Source of the DNA: Limnobaculum allomyrinae
Lineage (GTDB): Bacteria > Pseudomonadota > Gammaproteobacteria > Enterobacterales > Enterobacteriaceae
Assembly (NCBI RefSeq): GCF_016649425.1
Contig: NZ_JADRCR010000002.1
Coordinates: forward strand, 630,575 to 694,574
Length of the DNA: 64,000 nt
Direction: 5' to 3'
Shown here: positions 1-9,984 of the stretch, piece by piece
How the letters are laid out: the number at the start of each line of letters is the position of its first letter
Numbering within the stretch: the first letter of the stretch is position 1
Program-made: the position numbers and the translations under genes
Notes under the pieces: generated by a model
The model's database searches: none
Told to the model about the DNA's origin: nothing
Seen by the model: only the letters and a program-made list of their open reading frames with translations

Positions 1-29
1 TTCCCCATGCAATAATAAAGGATGCGCAA

Positions 30-806
30 ATGTTTAAACGTCTTTCTATTTTTGGTGTATGCCTGGCGGCAGCCCTGTGTACACTGCCTGTTGCCAATGC
101 AGCAGAGCCAACTTACGTTGTAGGTTCTGGTGGTACTTATCGTCCTTTCGAATTCGAAAATAGTAAAAAAGAGCTGGAAGGATTTGATATCGATATCATC
201 AGTGCAATTGCTAAAGCCGAGAATTTCAATATCAAGCTGGTGAATACACCGTGGGAAGGGATTTTCGCTACGTTAGGCAGTGGCGATCGTGACATTATTA
301 TTTCGGGTATCACGATTACCGATAAGCGTAAGCAAATGGTTGATTTTTCAGCACCATACTTTCCTGCTGAACAGGCTATCGTGATACCAAAAGGTAAAGA
401 TATTAAGTCTATTGCTGAACTGAAGCCACTGAAGGTAGGCGTAGTTAACTCCAGTACCGGCGATATTGTGGTATCAGAAGTATTGGGTAAGAACAGCACT
501 TCGATTAAGCGTTTTGACAATACCCCACTGATGCTGCAAGAACTGTATGAAGATGGTATTGATGCCGCAGTAGGTGATGTGGGTGTTGCCAAGTTCTATA
601 TCAAAAATCACCCGGAAAAAGAGTTCGCTCTGGTTGCTGATGACAAATTTGAACGTCAATTCTTTGGTATTGCCGTGGCGAAAGGCAACGAAGAGTTACG
701 CAATAAGATCAATTCTGGTCTGAAGAAAATCATTGCTGATGGCACTTACGCTACCATCTATCAGAAGTGGTTTGACAGCAACGTACCGGTATTACCTGCC
801 GAGTAA
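30..806 (+). CDS. Polar amino acid ABC transporter, periplasmic substrate-binding protein
   Basis: Binds an amino acid in the periplasm and delivers it to the membrane permease encoded next. The 258-residue protein opens with a classical signal peptide (basic start, hydrophobic core, likely cleavage after VANA near residue 24). The mature part has the family-3 solute-binding pattern: a GTYRPFEF motif near the start, the LEGFDIDI segment, a DIIISGITIT stretch and a later DAAVGDV segment. The ATG at 30 has an AAAGGA-type ribosome site just upstream. Permease and ATPase genes follow on the same strand, so the three form one transporter operon. The family handles arginine, lysine, histidine, glutamine or cystine; the sequence alone does not settle the ligand. 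Confidence 0.93.
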   Translation: MFKRLSIFGVCLAAALCTLPVANAAEPTYVVGSGGTYRPFEFENSKKELEGFDIDIISAIAKAENFNIKLVNTPWEGIFATLGSGDRDIIISGITITDKRKQMVDFSAPYFPAEQAIVIPKGKDIKSIAELKPLKVGVVNSSTGDIVVSEVLGKNSTSIKRFDNTPLMLQELYEDGIDAAVGDVGVAKFYIKNHPEKEFALVADDKFERQFFGIAVAKGNEELRNKINSGLKKIIADGTYATIYQKWFDSNVPVLPAE

Positions 807-875
807 TTTTTTCACAGATATTCCGTTCAGGGCGATTATTCGCCCTGAATGTTTTTCTATAACGGATTCATTTTT

Positions 876-1637
876 ATGTCAGGATTTCGCTGGGAGATAA
901 TCCAGGAGTATGCCCCGCTGTTTGCTGAGGGCGCATGGATGACCATCAAGTGTACCATTATCTGTGTGATACTCGGTGTAACCTGGGGATTAATTCTCGG
1001 GTTAGGCGGTACGGCACAGGCGCCCCGCAATCGCGGTTTGAATCGCCTGTTGCATATTTTCGTGCAGTGGCCAGTTAAAATTTATGTCAGTGCTTTTCGA
1101 GGGACTCCGCTGTTTGTTCAGATCATGGTGGTGCACTTTGCCTTGATCCCTCTGCTGATCAATCCTCGCGATGGTTTACTGGTTAGCAGTGGCATCATGT
1201 CAGTGGATTTCGCCCGCATGTTACGGTCGGAATACGGTGCGTTTCTCTCTTGCGTAGTGGCGATTACCCTTAATGCCGGTGCTTATGTTTCCGAAATTTT
1301 CCGTGCCGGTATTCAGTCTATCGATCGCGGACAGATGGAGGCGGCCCGTTCGCTGGGGATGAGCTATGGCAAAACCATGCGCAAGATTATTCTGCCGCAG
1401 GCATTTCGCCGTATGCTGCCACCGTTGGGTAACAACGCCATTGCTATTGTTAAAGACTCTTCTCTGGCATCCGCCATCGGACTTGCCGATCTGGCCTATG
1501 CCGCCCGTACTGTTTCTGGTGCCTACGCCAGCTACTGGGAACCCTATCTGACAATCTCGGTTGTTTATTGGGTGATTACATTCTTACTTTCCCTGATGGT
1601 AAGGCATATGGAAAAGAGGTTAGGCCGAAGTGATTAA
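876..1637 (+). CDS. Polar amino acid ABC transporter, permease
   Basis: Inner-membrane channel subunit of the HisM/GlnP type. Several hydrophobic segments are visible, as are the [10 protein letters not shown] motif and the conserved cytoplasmic loop [24 protein letters not shown], cut here only by its description as the EAA loop that docks on the ATPase. An upstream in-frame ATG at 849 exists, but 876 gives the usual family start (MSGFRWEII) and has a better-spaced purine stretch before it, so 876 is preferred. The 3' end overlaps the ATPase start by 8 bases, a sign of translational coupling. It works with the binding protein upstream and the ATPase downstream. Confidence 0.92.
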   Translation: MSGFRWEIIQEYAPLFAEGAWMTIKCTIICVILGVTWGLILGLGGTAQAPRNRGLNRLLHIFVQWPVKIYVSAFRGTPLFVQIMVVHFALIPLLINPRDGLLVSSGIMSVDFARMLRSEYGAFLSCVVAITLNAGAYVSEIFRAGIQSIDRGQMEAARSLGMSYGKTMRKIILPQAFRRMLPPLGNNAIAIVKDSSLASAIGLADLAYAARTVSGAYASYWEPYLTISVVYWVITFLLSLMVRHMEKRLGRSD

Positions 1638-2358
1638 GATTCGTAATTTACAAAAACAATTTGATAAAACACATGTTTTACGCGGTATCTCCTGTGATAT
1701 TGCTGCCAATGAAGTGGTTTGTATCATTGGCCCTTCAGGTTCAGGTAAAAGTACTTTTCTGCGCTGTATGAACGCGTTGGAAGAGATGAGCGGTGGCGAA
1801 ATTACTATTGATGGCTATGAGGTTCATGACCGTAAAACCGATTTAAATAAACTGCGTGAAAGCGTAGGTATGGTGTTTCAGCGTTTTAACCTGTTCCCTC
1901 ATATGACGGTACTGGAGAATTTGATTCTGGCGCCGATGGATGTGAAAAAATTATCCAAAGCAGAAGCAATAAAACGCGCAGAACAGCTGCTACAGAAAGT
2001 CGGATTGATCGATAAAATTGATGCTTATCCAAGCCAGTTATCCGGTGGACAGCAGCAGCGTGTAGCCATCGCCCGTGCGCTGGCAATGGAACCAAAAGTG
2101 ATGCTATTCGATGAACCTACTTCAGCGCTCGACCCCGAGCTGGTGGGTGAAGTGTTGGCGGTAATGAAAACGCTGGCTCACGAAGGTATGACCATGGTAG
2201 TGGTGACCCACGAGATGGGATTTGCCAGAGATGTTGCTGACCGGGTTATCTTTATCGATCAGGGGATTATTCAGGAAGAAGACGTTCCGGAGAAATTGTT
2301 TACGGCACCATCGAATGACAGAACCAAGGCGTTCTTAAGCAAGGTTTTGTCTGTTTAG
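1630..2358 (+). CDS. Polar amino acid ABC transporter, ATP-binding protein
   Basis: Energises import of the amino acid captured by the upstream binding protein. The 242-residue protein has all nucleotide-binding motifs in order: Walker [10 protein letters not shown] (about residues 34-42), Q-loop in [13 protein letters not shown] signature LSGGQQQR (137-144), Walker B VMLFDEP (157-163) and the H-loop in VVVTHEM. It is of GlnQ/HisP type in length and motif wording. It starts with GTG inside the end of the permease gene. Nothing else follows in the operon: the next 370 bases hold an inverted-repeat element, then a kinase gene. Confidence 0.94.
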   Translation: MIKIRNLQKQFDKTHVLRGISCDIAANEVVCIIGPSGSGKSTFLRCMNALEEMSGGEITIDGYEVHDRKTDLNKLRESVGMVFQRFNLFPHMTVLENLILAPMDVKKLSKAEAIKRAEQLLQKVGLIDKIDAYPSQLSGGQQQRVAIARALAMEPKVMLFDEPTSALDPELVGEVLAVMKTLAHEGMTMVVVTHEMGFARDVADRVIFIDQGIIQEEDVPEKLFTAPSNDRTKAFLSKVLSV

Positions 2359-2385
2359 TTGAGGGTGTGTTTTATCTCTGCCGTG

Positions 2386-2676
2386 GAGTAAGTTTCGTCT
2401 ACTATACGAATAGGGAACGATGCTGTTTTGTTTCTTGACCTTCTCACTCATTGAGCACTGGAATTCAGCTGACAACTGAAAGAGGGTAGCATGCCAAACA
2501 TGGATGTTTGGCGAAGCGCAGCGACGTAGGACAAACTTGCAGGAGCAATGTTGAACAGCACGAAGTGCTGGCCCAAAGGGTCGAACCTCACGGATGAGGC
2601 GAGTATTCCGGCTCTGCTCGGCCATTCGCACGATTATTAATTCAGACACTACACTGTTAGTGGACGAAACTTACTC
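2386..2676. repeat. Hairpin-rich intergenic element with 19 bp terminal inverted repeats (MITE-like)
   Basis: The gap between the transporter ATPase and the kinase contains GAGTAAGTTTCGTCTACTA at 2386-2404 and its reverse complement, with one mismatch, at 2658-2676. Inside lie three small palindromes: CCAAACATGGATGTTTGG near 2500, CAGCACGAAGTGCTG near 2560 and CCTCACGGATGAGG near 2590. There is no convincing coding frame inside; a 104-codon reverse frame looks spurious. Terminal repeats with a short non-coding interior fit a miniature inverted-repeat element or an enterobacterial intergenic palindrome. No target-site duplication is evident. Confidence 0.6.
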
Positions 2677-2731
2677 GAAACTAAATTTCAGTTAAACTAC
2701 CCCCAGCTATTTATAACAATCAATATTCAAT

Positions 2732-3697
2732 ATGATAAAAATCTGGTCATTAGGTGACGTAGTCGTGGATCTGTTACCGCTGGAAAATATGCAATATCAG
2801 GCCTGTGCTGGCGGTGCTCCGGCGAATGTGGCGGTAGGGATTGCTCGTTTAGGGTATCCATCAGGCTTTATCGGGCGGATAGGGAAGGATCCATTTGGGC
2901 GTTTTATGGCTGAATCGCTGGCGCGGGAAGGGGTTGATTGTCAGTGTATTGAGCAGGATGACCGTTATAAAACCAGTACAGTTATTGTCGATTTAGCTGC
3001 CAGCGGTGAGCGTAGTTTTACTTTTTTAGTTAGCCCTTCGGCAGATCAATTTCTCTCTTTAAACACCTTACCCGATACGTCTGCTGCCATTTTACATACC
3101 TGCTCATTAGCCCTGACGGGAAAAGTCTGTCGGGATTCTCTGCTAAACATCACACGGCAGGTTAAACAGCAGGGTGGCATAGTGAGTTTTGACCTTAATC
3201 TGCGCGCTCAGATGTGGGCGGATAAACAGGAAATGCACCAGATTATTGCTGAATATTGCACTAAGACTGATGTACTTAAGTTGTCAGAGGAAGAACTGTT
3301 TTGGTTAACTCAGTGTGCTGACGATAACTGGCCTGAGGCATTAGGACGATTAAAGGATTTTCCCGCAGCGTTAGTGGTAATTACCCGAGGCAAACAGGGG
3401 TGTCTGGTTTTATGCCAAAATACTATTCACCTATTTAACAGCTATGCAGTAACGAGTGTGGATACTACCGGAGCCGGCGATGCTTTTATGGCTGGACTAC
3501 TGGCGGGTATCGCCCGCTTTGGCATTCCGGGGCAAAAAAACGAGTCTCCTGAAACGCTGAGCCAGATTATCAGTCAGGCCAGCGCCTGCGGGGCGTTGTC
3601 GACCACCCATAAGGGAGCGTGGGCGGCATTACCGAATCAAAATCAGTTACAACACTTTCTTTCAACACAGGGAATGTTAAAGCCGGGAACGCGATAA
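2732..3697 (+). CDS. PfkB-family sugar kinase (fructokinase / aminoimidazole riboside kinase-like)
   Basis: Cytoplasmic ATP-dependent kinase of the ribokinase/PfkB fold, 321 residues. The first PfkB signature region is seen as CAGGAPANVAVGIARLG (about residues 25-41), and the second, with the catalytic aspartate, as DTTGAGDAFMAGLL near residue 244. Length and overall wording match enterobacterial fructokinases and aminoimidazole riboside kinases; the two cannot be told apart by eye. It stands alone between the palindromic element and ftsB. No transporter or regulator for a particular sugar lies beside it, so the substrate stays open. Confidence 0.85.
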   Translation: MIKIWSLGDVVVDLLPLENMQYQACAGGAPANVAVGIARLGYPSGFIGRIGKDPFGRFMAESLAREGVDCQCIEQDDRYKTSTVIVDLAASGERSFTFLVSPSADQFLSLNTLPDTSAAILHTCSLALTGKVCRDSLLNITRQVKQQGGIVSFDLNLRAQMWADKQEMHQIIAEYCTKTDVLKLSEEELFWLTQCADDNWPEALGRLKDFPAALVVITRGKQGCLVLCQNTIHLFNSYAVTSVDTTGAGDAFMAGLLAGIARFGIPGQKNESPETLSQIISQASACGALSTTHKGAWAALPNQNQLQHFLSTQGMLKPGTR

Positions 3698-3772
3698 GTT
3701 CAGTTTTATCCCATTTCTGTATGGAGTCTGGCCTTGAGTTATGGGATGATTAGCCGGTTTTTAGGGGGCGGG

Positions 3773-4075
3773 ATGAAAAAACTTACGCTGTTATTAATTG
3801 TACTTATTGGCTGGTTGCAGTACTCCCTGTGGCTGGGTAAAAACGGCATGCACGATCATGCCCGTGTAGAAGAAGACTTGGCAGTACAACAAGATAATAA
3901 TGCCAAATTAAAGTCTCGTAATGCGCGGTTATTTGCAGAGATTAACGATCTGAAAGGTGGCCAGGAGGCCATTGAAGAACGTGCCCGTAATGAACTGGGA
4001 ATGATTAAACCGGGGGAGAGTTTCTACCGAATTATTCCTGAACAGTCTCAGCCAGCGCAAGGCGGTAAAAAGTAG
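3773..4075 (+). CDS. ftsB: Cell division protein FtsB
   Basis: Small bitopic inner-membrane protein of the divisome that pairs with FtsL and FtsQ and helps activate septal peptidoglycan synthesis. The 100-residue product has an N-terminal membrane helix (about 3-21), the [15 protein letters not shown] stretch, a coiled coil (about 30-60), and the [14 protein letters not shown] motif typical of FtsB. The frame is open from 3734, but the ATG at 3773 follows a GGGGCGGG ribosome site and gives the family length. The stop codon shares one base with the GTG start of ispD. The ftsB-ispD-ispF-truD order is the usual enterobacterial one. Confidence 0.95.
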   Translation: MKKLTLLLIVLIGWLQYSLWLGKNGMHDHARVEEDLAVQQDNNAKLKSRNARLFAEINDLKGGQEAIEERARNELGMIKPGESFYRIIPEQSQPAQGGKK

Positions 4076-4794
4076 TGACGCAGGCTCATTCTTCCTCCAC
4101 GTCATGTTATCCGGATATTGTTGCCATACTGCCTGCTGCGGGTATCGGCAGTCGTATGCAGGCTGATTGCCCTAAACAGTATCTTACTATCGGTCAACAG
4201 ACGATCATCGAATACGCTATTCATACCTTGTTATCCCATGCCGCTATCCGTCAGGTGATTGTGGCGTTAAATCCTAACGATAATACCTTTGCTCAGCTAC
4301 CGGTAGCGCAAGATCCACGAGTTTTAGTGGTGGTTGGTGGGGCAGAGCGTTCTGATTCGGTATTAGCTGGTTTGACTCAGGCTAAAACTTTACAGGCGGA
4401 TTGGGTTTTGGTACATGATGCCGCTCGCCCATGCCTGAGCTACGACGATTTAGATAAGCTGATTCAATCAGTATTGCCAGTAAAACAGGGCGGTATTTTA
4501 GCCATGCCGGTTAGAGATACCATGAAACGCGCGGTGGTTGATAAAACTGCCATTGCTAATACAGTAGATCGTAACGGCCTTTGGCATGCTTTAACGCCAC
4601 AAATGTTCCCGCTGGAGCTGCTGTTTGAATGCATGGTTCGGGCACAGCAAGAAGGCGCAGTATTAACCGACGAGGCTTCGGCTTTAGAGCATTGTGGTTT
4701 TCATCCACTGCTGGTATCGGGCCGTTCAGACAATATTAAAGTTACCCGCCCTGAAGATCTGGCGCTGGCAACATTCTATCTTACACACCAATAA
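4075..4794 (+). CDS. ispD: 2-C-methyl-D-erythritol 4-phosphate cytidylyltransferase IspD
   Basis: Third step of the MEP isoprenoid pathway: joins MEP and CTP to give CDP-methylerythritol. The 239-residue protein shows the nucleotidyltransferase signature PAAGIGSRM with the conserved lysine in CPKQYL, the VHDAARPC motif and a second conserved region RDTMKRA. The C-terminal [13 protein letters not shown] motif is characteristic of the family. The GTG start overlaps the ftsB stop by one base, so it is probably translated by coupling. ispF follows 18 bases later. Confidence 0.96.
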   Translation: MTQAHSSSTSCYPDIVAILPAAGIGSRMQADCPKQYLTIGQQTIIEYAIHTLLSHAAIRQVIVALNPNDNTFAQLPVAQDPRVLVVVGGAERSDSVLAGLTQAKTLQADWVLVHDAARPCLSYDDLDKLIQSVLPVKQGGILAMPVRDTMKRAVVDKTAIANTVDRNGLWHALTPQMFPLELLFECMVRAQQEGAVLTDEASALEHCGFHPLLVSGRSDNIKVTRPEDLALATFYLTHQ

Positions 4795-4812
4795 TAGACA
4801 GGAGAGTGGCTG

Positions 4813-5286
4813 ATGCGTATTGGTCATGGTTTTGACGTACATAAATTTGGCGGCGAAGGCCCGCTGATTATTGGTGGGGTTCGCATCCCTTATGAGTTTG
4901 GTTTACTGGCTCATTCTGATGGTGATGTGGCACTGCACGCATTGACGGATGCTCTGTTGGGCGCCGCGGCGCTGGGGGATATTGGCAAACTGTTTCCTGA
5001 TACCGATCAAGCTTATAAAGGTGCTGATAGTCGAGAGCTACTGCGGGAAGCTTTTCGTCAGGTTAAGGCGAAGGGATATGTGATTGGTAATGTTGATGTC
5101 ACTATTATTGCTCAGTCGCCTAAAATGGCGCCTCATATTCCACAAATGCGTGTGAATATTGCCGAAGATTTAGGTTGCCATATGGAGCAGGTTAACGTCA
5201 AAGCAACCACCACAGAACAACTCGGTTTCACCGGTCGTAAAGAGGGTATAGCCTGTGAAGCGGTAGCGCTGTTGGTTAAGGCGTGA
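4813..5286 (+). CDS. ispF: 2-C-methyl-D-erythritol 2,4-cyclodiphosphate synthase IspF
   Basis: Cyclises CDP-methylerythritol phosphate to MEcPP with release of CMP, later in the same pathway as IspD. The 157-residue product begins with the metal-binding [10 protein letters not shown] motif (Asp and His ligands), followed by [18 protein letters not shown]. The C-terminal [17 protein letters not shown] motif is the family hallmark. The ATG at 4813 is preceded by GGAG. The last four bases overlap a GTG that can start truD. Confidence 0.96.
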   Translation: MRIGHGFDVHKFGGEGPLIIGGVRIPYEFGLLAHSDGDVALHALTDALLGAAALGDIGKLFPDTDQAYKGADSRELLREAFRQVKAKGYVIGNVDVTIIAQSPKMAPHIPQMRVNIAEDLGCHMEQVNVKATTTEQLGFTGRKEGIACEAVALLVKA

Positions 5287-6335
5287 GCAGTGGAATGATG
5301 TCATTATCCTGGTTATACGGCGAACCATCAGCAACCGGCGTACTCAAAAAGTCACCACAGGACTTTTGCGTGAGAGAAGATCTGGGGTTTGAGCCCGATG
5401 GTGACGGTGAGCATGTACTGGTCTATCTGCGGAAAACCGGCTGTAACACTCAATTCGTGGCTGATAATCTGGCGCGTTTTGCGAAAGTATCAGGTCGGGT
5501 GGTGAGTTATGCAGGGCTTAAAGATCGTCATGCGGTAACCGAACAGTGGTTCTGCCTGCAAATGCCGGGTAAAGATACGCCTGATTTTAATGCTTTTGCT
5601 CTGGAAGGCTGTGAAGTCCTGAAAGTGACGCGCCATCGTCGCAAGCTCCGCATTGGTACCCTTAAAGGAAACTTCTTTCAATTAGTTTTACGGGATATCA
5701 GTCTGAAAGATGATGTTGAATCCCGTTTACAAAAAATCCAGCAGTCCGGTGCTGCCAACTATTTTGGTGAACAACGCTTTGGTCGTCAGGGTAATAATTT
5801 AGTGATGGCTGAGCGCTGGTCTAACAATGAAATTAGCGTAAAAGAGCGTAATAAACGTAGCTTTTATCTTTCAGCAGCGCGCAGTGCAATGTTTAACCAC
5901 GTAGCCAGTCAACGAATTGCACAATCTTTACATCGGCAAGTGATGCCTGGTGATGCCATGCAACTGGCAGGTCGGGGAAGCTGGTTTGTGGCTCAACCTG
6001 AAGAGCTTGAATCTTTACAACAGCGGTTAAATGTTGGTGAGTTGAGAGTGACGGCTCCATTGCCCGGTGATGGGGAACTGGGAACTCAGTTGGAAGCGCA
6101 GACTTTTGAACAACAGGTATTGGTTGATGACCAGACGTTGTTTTCACTGGTGAAACGCGAACGGGTTGAACCTGCTCGCCGGGCGATTCTGGTTCAACCT
6201 CAGCAAATGGCATGGCAATGGCTGGATGACGCTACGGTATCGGTCAGCTTTTGGTTACCGGCTGGTAGCTTTGCTACCAGCGTGGTGCGAGAACTGATGT
6301 TAACCGTGGCCAGTGAAGATATACCGGAAGAATAA
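5283..6335 (+). CDS. truD: tRNA pseudouridine(13) synthase TruD
   Basis: Makes pseudouridine at position 13 of tRNA-Glu. Visible family motifs are [24 protein letters not shown], the catalytic-loop region [28 protein letters not shown] and [16 protein letters not shown] at the C-terminus. Length is 350 residues, matching E. coli TruD. The GTG at 5283 overlaps the ispF stop; ATG codons at 5295 and 5298 are alternative starts and would remove only four or five residues. It closes the ftsB-ispD-ispF-truD operon and is followed directly by a strong hairpin with a T-run. Confidence 0.95.
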   Translation: MSSGMMSLSWLYGEPSATGVLKKSPQDFCVREDLGFEPDGDGEHVLVYLRKTGCNTQFVADNLARFAKVSGRVVSYAGLKDRHAVTEQWFCLQMPGKDTPDFNAFALEGCEVLKVTRHRRKLRIGTLKGNFFQLVLRDISLKDDVESRLQKIQQSGAANYFGEQRFGRQGNNLVMAERWSNNEISVKERNKRSFYLSAARSAMFNHVASQRIAQSLHRQVMPGDAMQLAGRGSWFVAQPEELESLQQRLNVGELRVTAPLPGDGELGTQLEAQTFEQQVLVDDQTLFSLVKRERVEPARRAILVQPQQMAWQWLDDATVSVSFWLPAGSFATSVVRELMLTVASEDIPEE

Positions 6336-6342
6336 TATAGGT

Positions 6343-6374
6343 AGCCATCGCGAGGCGATCCCGATGGCTTTTTT
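6343..6374 (+). terminator. Rho-independent terminator after truD
   Basis: A perfect 8 bp stem, AGCCATCG (6343-6350) and CGATGGCT (6362-6369), is followed by TTTTT. It lies between the convergent genes truD and eptA; the eptA stop codon falls in the T-run. Confidence 0.85.
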
Positions 6375-8007
6375 ATTCCCTCGCTCTACATCCCTGTAAA
6401 ATATCCAGTTCAGATTTATATTCCTGAGTCTTAATATCCAGCATTCCCAGGATAGTGTGGAATAAATTATCCTGTGAAAACGCCTGCTGCTGTGCTTTAT
6501 TTTCCAGACAACCGCTGTCTATTTGGTAATCTTTTTTATAGTCATCTGACATCCACATCAAAAAGGGGATATGAGTTTGTTCATCGGGAGCCAGTAAGTA
6601 AGGCGTTCCATGCAAATATAAGCCTTTTTCACCCAATGATTCGCCATGATCGGAAAGATAAACCAGTGCGGTAGCGAATTTCTGCTGGTGACTTTTAAGC
6701 AGGCTGAGGGTTTTATCCAGCATGGCATCAGTATAGAGCAGAGTGTTGTCGTAGGTATTAATCAGCGACTGATGGTCGCAATCCTGTATCTGATTGCTGT
6801 CACAGGTTGGCGTGAATTGCCGATATTCCGCGGGATAGCGCTCGAAATAGGCCGGGCCATGGCTGCCCATTTGATGTAGTACAATCAGCCCATCGTTTGT
6901 CAGGCCGTTAATATAGTTATCCAATTTGCTCAGGAGTGCATCATCATAACAGCTGCCATTGTGGCATAGGCCATCTGGTTTTAGCTGGGTCATATCCTGA
7001 TGGGGAATACGGTCACAAGCTCCTTTACACCCACCATCGTTTTCCCGCCACAATACGCTCACTTTGGCTCTGGCAACAATATCCATTAACCCTTCCTGAT
7101 GGGCTGCTTTTACCGCGTCATACTCTTTGCGGGTCATATCGGAAAACATGCAGGGTACGGAAACCGCTGTCTCTGTACCGCAAGAGGTGGTGTGAGGGAA
7201 ATAGATAATATTATTTTGCTTTAACTTAGGATTGGTCTCTCGCGAATAACCACCTAATGAAAAATTAGCAGCCCGGGCCGTTTCCCCCACCACCAGAATG
7301 ACCAGCGTTTTTTTAGGTTCTTGCTTAATCACTGAACCTTCTCGTGCATCCATACCGATATCAACTAAGGGCTGACGACTTTCTACTTCCCGTTTGAGAG
7401 CGCTGGTTAAGCCGGAAATGTAGTTGGTGGGTACCAGCATCTTGACCAGATGAGGATGATTACGAATTAAGGGCGCATAGTCTTTATAGAAAAAGAAAGC
7501 GATAATCAAAATGACCAGCAGTGAAAGAGCAATATTCGCCAATCTTTTTCCTGCGGCCTTTAGCCAATGTTGTGCTGGCTGAATTTTTACCGCGATGACT
7601 AAAACCGAAGGCAATACACCCAACAGCAATATCCATAGCATCATCTTGGGGGTTATCAGCGCCATGATCTCTTGATAATCGGTCTCTAAAGCGTTTTGCA
7701 TCATATTGCGATCGATAACGACATTAAAGCTGTACATGACGTAATTAACGTAGGCTCCACCCAATAGCAGGATGATAACCAGTGGCTTACGTAGCCAGGG
7801 GAGCAGCAGTAAGCTAAATACAATATTTAATGCGCAAAATAGCGTAACCGGAACCGTTGCCATAAATAGCCAGTGTTGGCGCCCGGTCTCAGCAATAGCA
7901 TGCCAGAATGCAGTTAATGCCAGAGCGTTTTGCAACAGAGTAAAAAACAGCGTGGTTATCAAAACAAAGGTAAGCCCACGGCAGCGTAACTTACTGACAA
8001 TACTCAT
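6373..8007 (-). CDS. eptA: Lipid A phosphoethanolamine transferase EptA
   Basis: Inner-membrane enzyme with a periplasmic alkaline-phosphatase-like domain that adds phosphoethanolamine to lipid A, lowering surface charge and affinity for cationic peptides. The 544-residue protein has five N-terminal hydrophobic segments (to about residue 172), then the catalytic domain with GETARAANFSLGGY, where Thr243 is the expected nucleophile and Glu242 a zinc ligand. Further family marks are TSCGTETAVSVPCMFSD, NDGGCKGACDRIPHQ and the metal-binding YLSDHGESLGE, plus a set of paired cysteines. It stands alone, convergent with truD and divergent from surE; in E. coli truD and surE are adjacent, so eptA is an insertion into that block here. 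Confidence 0.93.
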   Translation of the reverse strand: MSIVSKLRCRGLTFVLITTLFFTLLQNALALTAFWHAIAETGRQHWLFMATVPVTLFCALNIVFSLLLLPWLRKPLVIILLLGGAYVNYVMYSFNVVIDRNMMQNALETDYQEIMALITPKMMLWILLLGVLPSVLVIAVKIQPAQHWLKAAGKRLANIALSLLVILIIAFFFYKDYAPLIRNHPHLVKMLVPTNYISGLTSALKREVESRQPLVDIGMDAREGSVIKQEPKKTLVILVVGETARAANFSLGGYSRETNPKLKQNNIIYFPHTTSCGTETAVSVPCMFSDMTRKEYDAVKAAHQEGLMDIVARAKVSVLWRENDGGCKGACDRIPHQDMTQLKPDGLCHNGSCYDDALLSKLDNYINGLTNDGLIVLHQMGSHGPAYFERYPAEYRQFTPTCDSNQIQDCDHQSLINTYDNTLLYTDAMLDKTLSLLKSHQQKFATALVYLSDHGESLGEKGLYLHGTPYLLAPDEQTHIPFLMWMSDDYKKDYQIDSGCLENKAQQQAFSQDNLFHTILGMLDIKTQEYKSELDILQGCRARE

Positions 8008-8191
8008 AGCGTTGCTCCGTCAGATTGTCTGACAAGGTGATAATAAGAAATGGCAGCCATTTGGATATTGTGGTTATAGTTTAGTTCAGACTGGATAACA
8101 GTTAATTGTTTCATTGATGATAGTTTGCATGATTTATCGCCATCCTGAGACGAATGTCGAAAGAAAGCGTGATTGAATGGGGTTGTCAGGT

Positions 8192-8221
8192 TTTCCTGTG
8201 CATGCAGAAGTGGTTATAATC
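8192..8221 (+). promoter_or_regulatory. Candidate promoter for surE-pcm
   Basis: The 309 bp gap between eptA and surE carries divergent starts. A perfect TATAAT at 8216-8221 has a weak TTTTCC at 8192-8197, 18 bases upstream. It would drive surE. No operator or riboswitch is recognised in the rest of the gap. Confidence 0.35.
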
Positions 8222-8316
8222 AAACTTGTGTTAATGGTGATACATGGTTTCTGGCGCATTGAGCGACGGAATATCTATCACTCATATTGATTTAAGGGCT
8301 GTGGGCAGCATTGATA

Positions 8317-9066
8317 ATGAGAATACTTCTGAGCAATGACGACGGCATTTCTGCGCCAGGCATACAGATATTAGCTGAACATCTGCGGCAGTTTGCTCAG
8401 GTACAGGTTGTTGCGCCAGATCGTAACTGTAGCGGCTCTTCCAATGCGTTAACGCTGGAATTACCGATACGCATTCATACTCAGTCACAGGGGGATATCT
8501 CGGTTCGAGGTACACCCACCGACTGTGTCTATCTGGGGGTTAATGCGTTAATGGTACCGCGTCCGGATATCGTGGTATCTGGCATCAACTCAGGAGCAAA
8601 CCTCGGCGATGATGTCATTTACTCCGGAACGGTAGCGGCAGCTATGGAAGGGCGTCATTTAGGACTACCGGCGTTAGCAGTTTCTCTGGTGGGAAACCAA
8701 CATTTTGAAACCGCAGCAATAATGACCTGCAGATTATTGCGGATGTTGGAACAAGAGCCGTTGCGTACTAATCGTATTTTGAATGTTAATGTGCCGGATT
8801 TACCCCTGAGTGATATCAAAGGATTTAAAGTCACGCGCTGTGGTAAGCGCCATCCGGCAGATCAAGTTATCTGTCAGCAGGATCCCAGAGGACATGATAT
8901 TTACTGGATTGGTCCACCGGGAGAGAAGGATGATGCGGGGGCTGACACCGATTTTGCAGCGGTTGAACAGGGGTATGTATCCATTACACCATTGCAGGTT
9001 GATTTAACCGCATATGCAGCACAAGATGTAATTAATCAATGGCTATTGCAAACCAAGGTTACCTGA
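8317..9066 (+). CDS. surE: 5'/3'-nucleotidase SurE
   Basis: Metal-dependent nucleoside monophosphatase linked to stationary-phase survival. The N-terminal [16 protein letters not shown] motif carries the metal-binding Asp pair; [13 protein letters not shown] and [25 protein letters not shown] are the other active-site signatures. The length, 249 residues, is standard. The frame is open from a TTG at 8311, but the ATG at 8317 matches the conserved start. pcm begins two bases after the stop, as in other enterobacteria. Confidence 0.95.
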   Translation: MRILLSNDDGISAPGIQILAEHLRQFAQVQVVAPDRNCSGSSNALTLELPIRIHTQSQGDISVRGTPTDCVYLGVNALMVPRPDIVVSGINSGANLGDDVIYSGTVAAAMEGRHLGLPALAVSLVGNQHFETAAIMTCRLLRMLEQEPLRTNRILNVNVPDLPLSDIKGFKVTRCGKRHPADQVICQQDPRGHDIYWIGPPGEKDDAGADTDFAAVEQGYVSITPLQVDLTAYAAQDVINQWLLQTKVT

Positions 9067-9068
9067 GA

Positions 9069-9701
9069 ATGCCTAGTAAACGTATGCAGACATTGCTGAA
9101 GCAGCTTGTCGGGCAAGGGATCCGTGATGAACGGGTTCTGCAGGCCATAGCATCCGTTCCGCGCGAACTGTTTATTGATGAAGCGCTGTCTCATCAGGCT
9201 TATGACAATACCGCACTACCAATAGGTGCCGGGCAGACGATATCTCAGCCCTATATGGTGGCTAAAATGACTGAATTGCTGAAATTAACCGCAAATTCTA
9301 AAGTGCTGGAGATTGGCACGGGTTCAGGCTATCAGACGGCAGTGTTGGCCAATCTGGCACAACATGTCTATTCCGTTGAGCGTATTAAGAGCCTGCAATG
9401 GCAGGCGAAGCGGCGCCTGAAACAGTTGGATCTGCATAATGTATCAACCCGTCACGGTGATGGCTGGGAAGGCTGGCCGATTCGTGGGCCTTTTGAAGCG
9501 ATTATTGTTACCGCTGCCCCGGATGAAATTCCGCCATCCCTGATGACACAGCTGGCTGACGGTGGTCGATTGGTGTTGCCTGTGGGGGAACAGCGTCAGT
9601 CTCAACTGTTGCAACTGGTTCAACGCTATGGTGATAAGTTTATGGTTGATACTATTGAAATGGTGCGTTTTGTTCCTATGGTTAAAGGGGAACTGGCCTG
9701 A
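9069..9701 (+). CDS. pcm: Protein-L-isoaspartate O-methyltransferase Pcm
   Basis: Repairs isoaspartyl residues in aged proteins by SAM-dependent methylation. The 210-residue product shows [15 protein letters not shown], the SAM-binding glycine loop [13 protein letters not shown] and the HGDGWEG segment, all diagnostic. The frame is open further upstream, but ATG 9069, just after the surE stop, gives the E. coli-like N-terminus. It is cotranscribed with surE, and nlpD-rpoS follow after a 275 bp gap. Confidence 0.95.
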   Translation: MPSKRMQTLLKQLVGQGIRDERVLQAIASVPRELFIDEALSHQAYDNTALPIGAGQTISQPYMVAKMTELLKLTANSKVLEIGTGSGYQTAVLANLAQHVYSVERIKSLQWQAKRRLKQLDLHNVSTRHGDGWEGWPIRGPFEAIIVTAAPDEIPPSLMTQLADGGRLVLPVGEQRQSQLLQLVQRYGDKFMVDTIEMVRFVPMVKGELA

Positions 9702-9933
9702 ACCATATGTAGAGATAGGTAAATTTATCTATTCTTGTTTGACGTTAGATATCAATTTAGTGTCCAATTTATAACTATCTGTCTTTATTCGAGAGTTGTT
9801 AGTAGTATAAGTCGCATAAAAGTGACGTTATCTGCTGCGATCCTGATGGTTTTCAGCAATGGCAGTGTCAGATTTACCTAATTTTAAGTCGCCATATTTA
9901 TGGCAGGTTTATTCCGCTATTAACGGAGTAATC

Positions 9934-9984
9934 ATGGATATTATCAGTTTTGATTCTGCTACACGGTGGGGGAAGCATGAATAA
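9934..9984 (+). CDS. Possible 16-codon leader ORF overlapping the nlpD start
   Basis: An ATG at 9934 follows a good ribosome site (AACGGAG, seven bases away) and opens a 16-residue frame, MDIISFDSATRWGKHE, whose stop lies at 9982-9984, a few bases inside nlpD. Initiation here could pass ribosomes to the nlpD ATG at 9977 or modulate it. It is only a sequence pattern; the peptide has no recognised family. Confidence 0.3.
   Translation: MDIISFDSATRWGKHE

Noticed and set aside
2335-2649. 104-codon reverse frame after the ABC ATPase
   Set aside because: It runs through the inverted-repeat element and its hairpins; residues resemble no protein.
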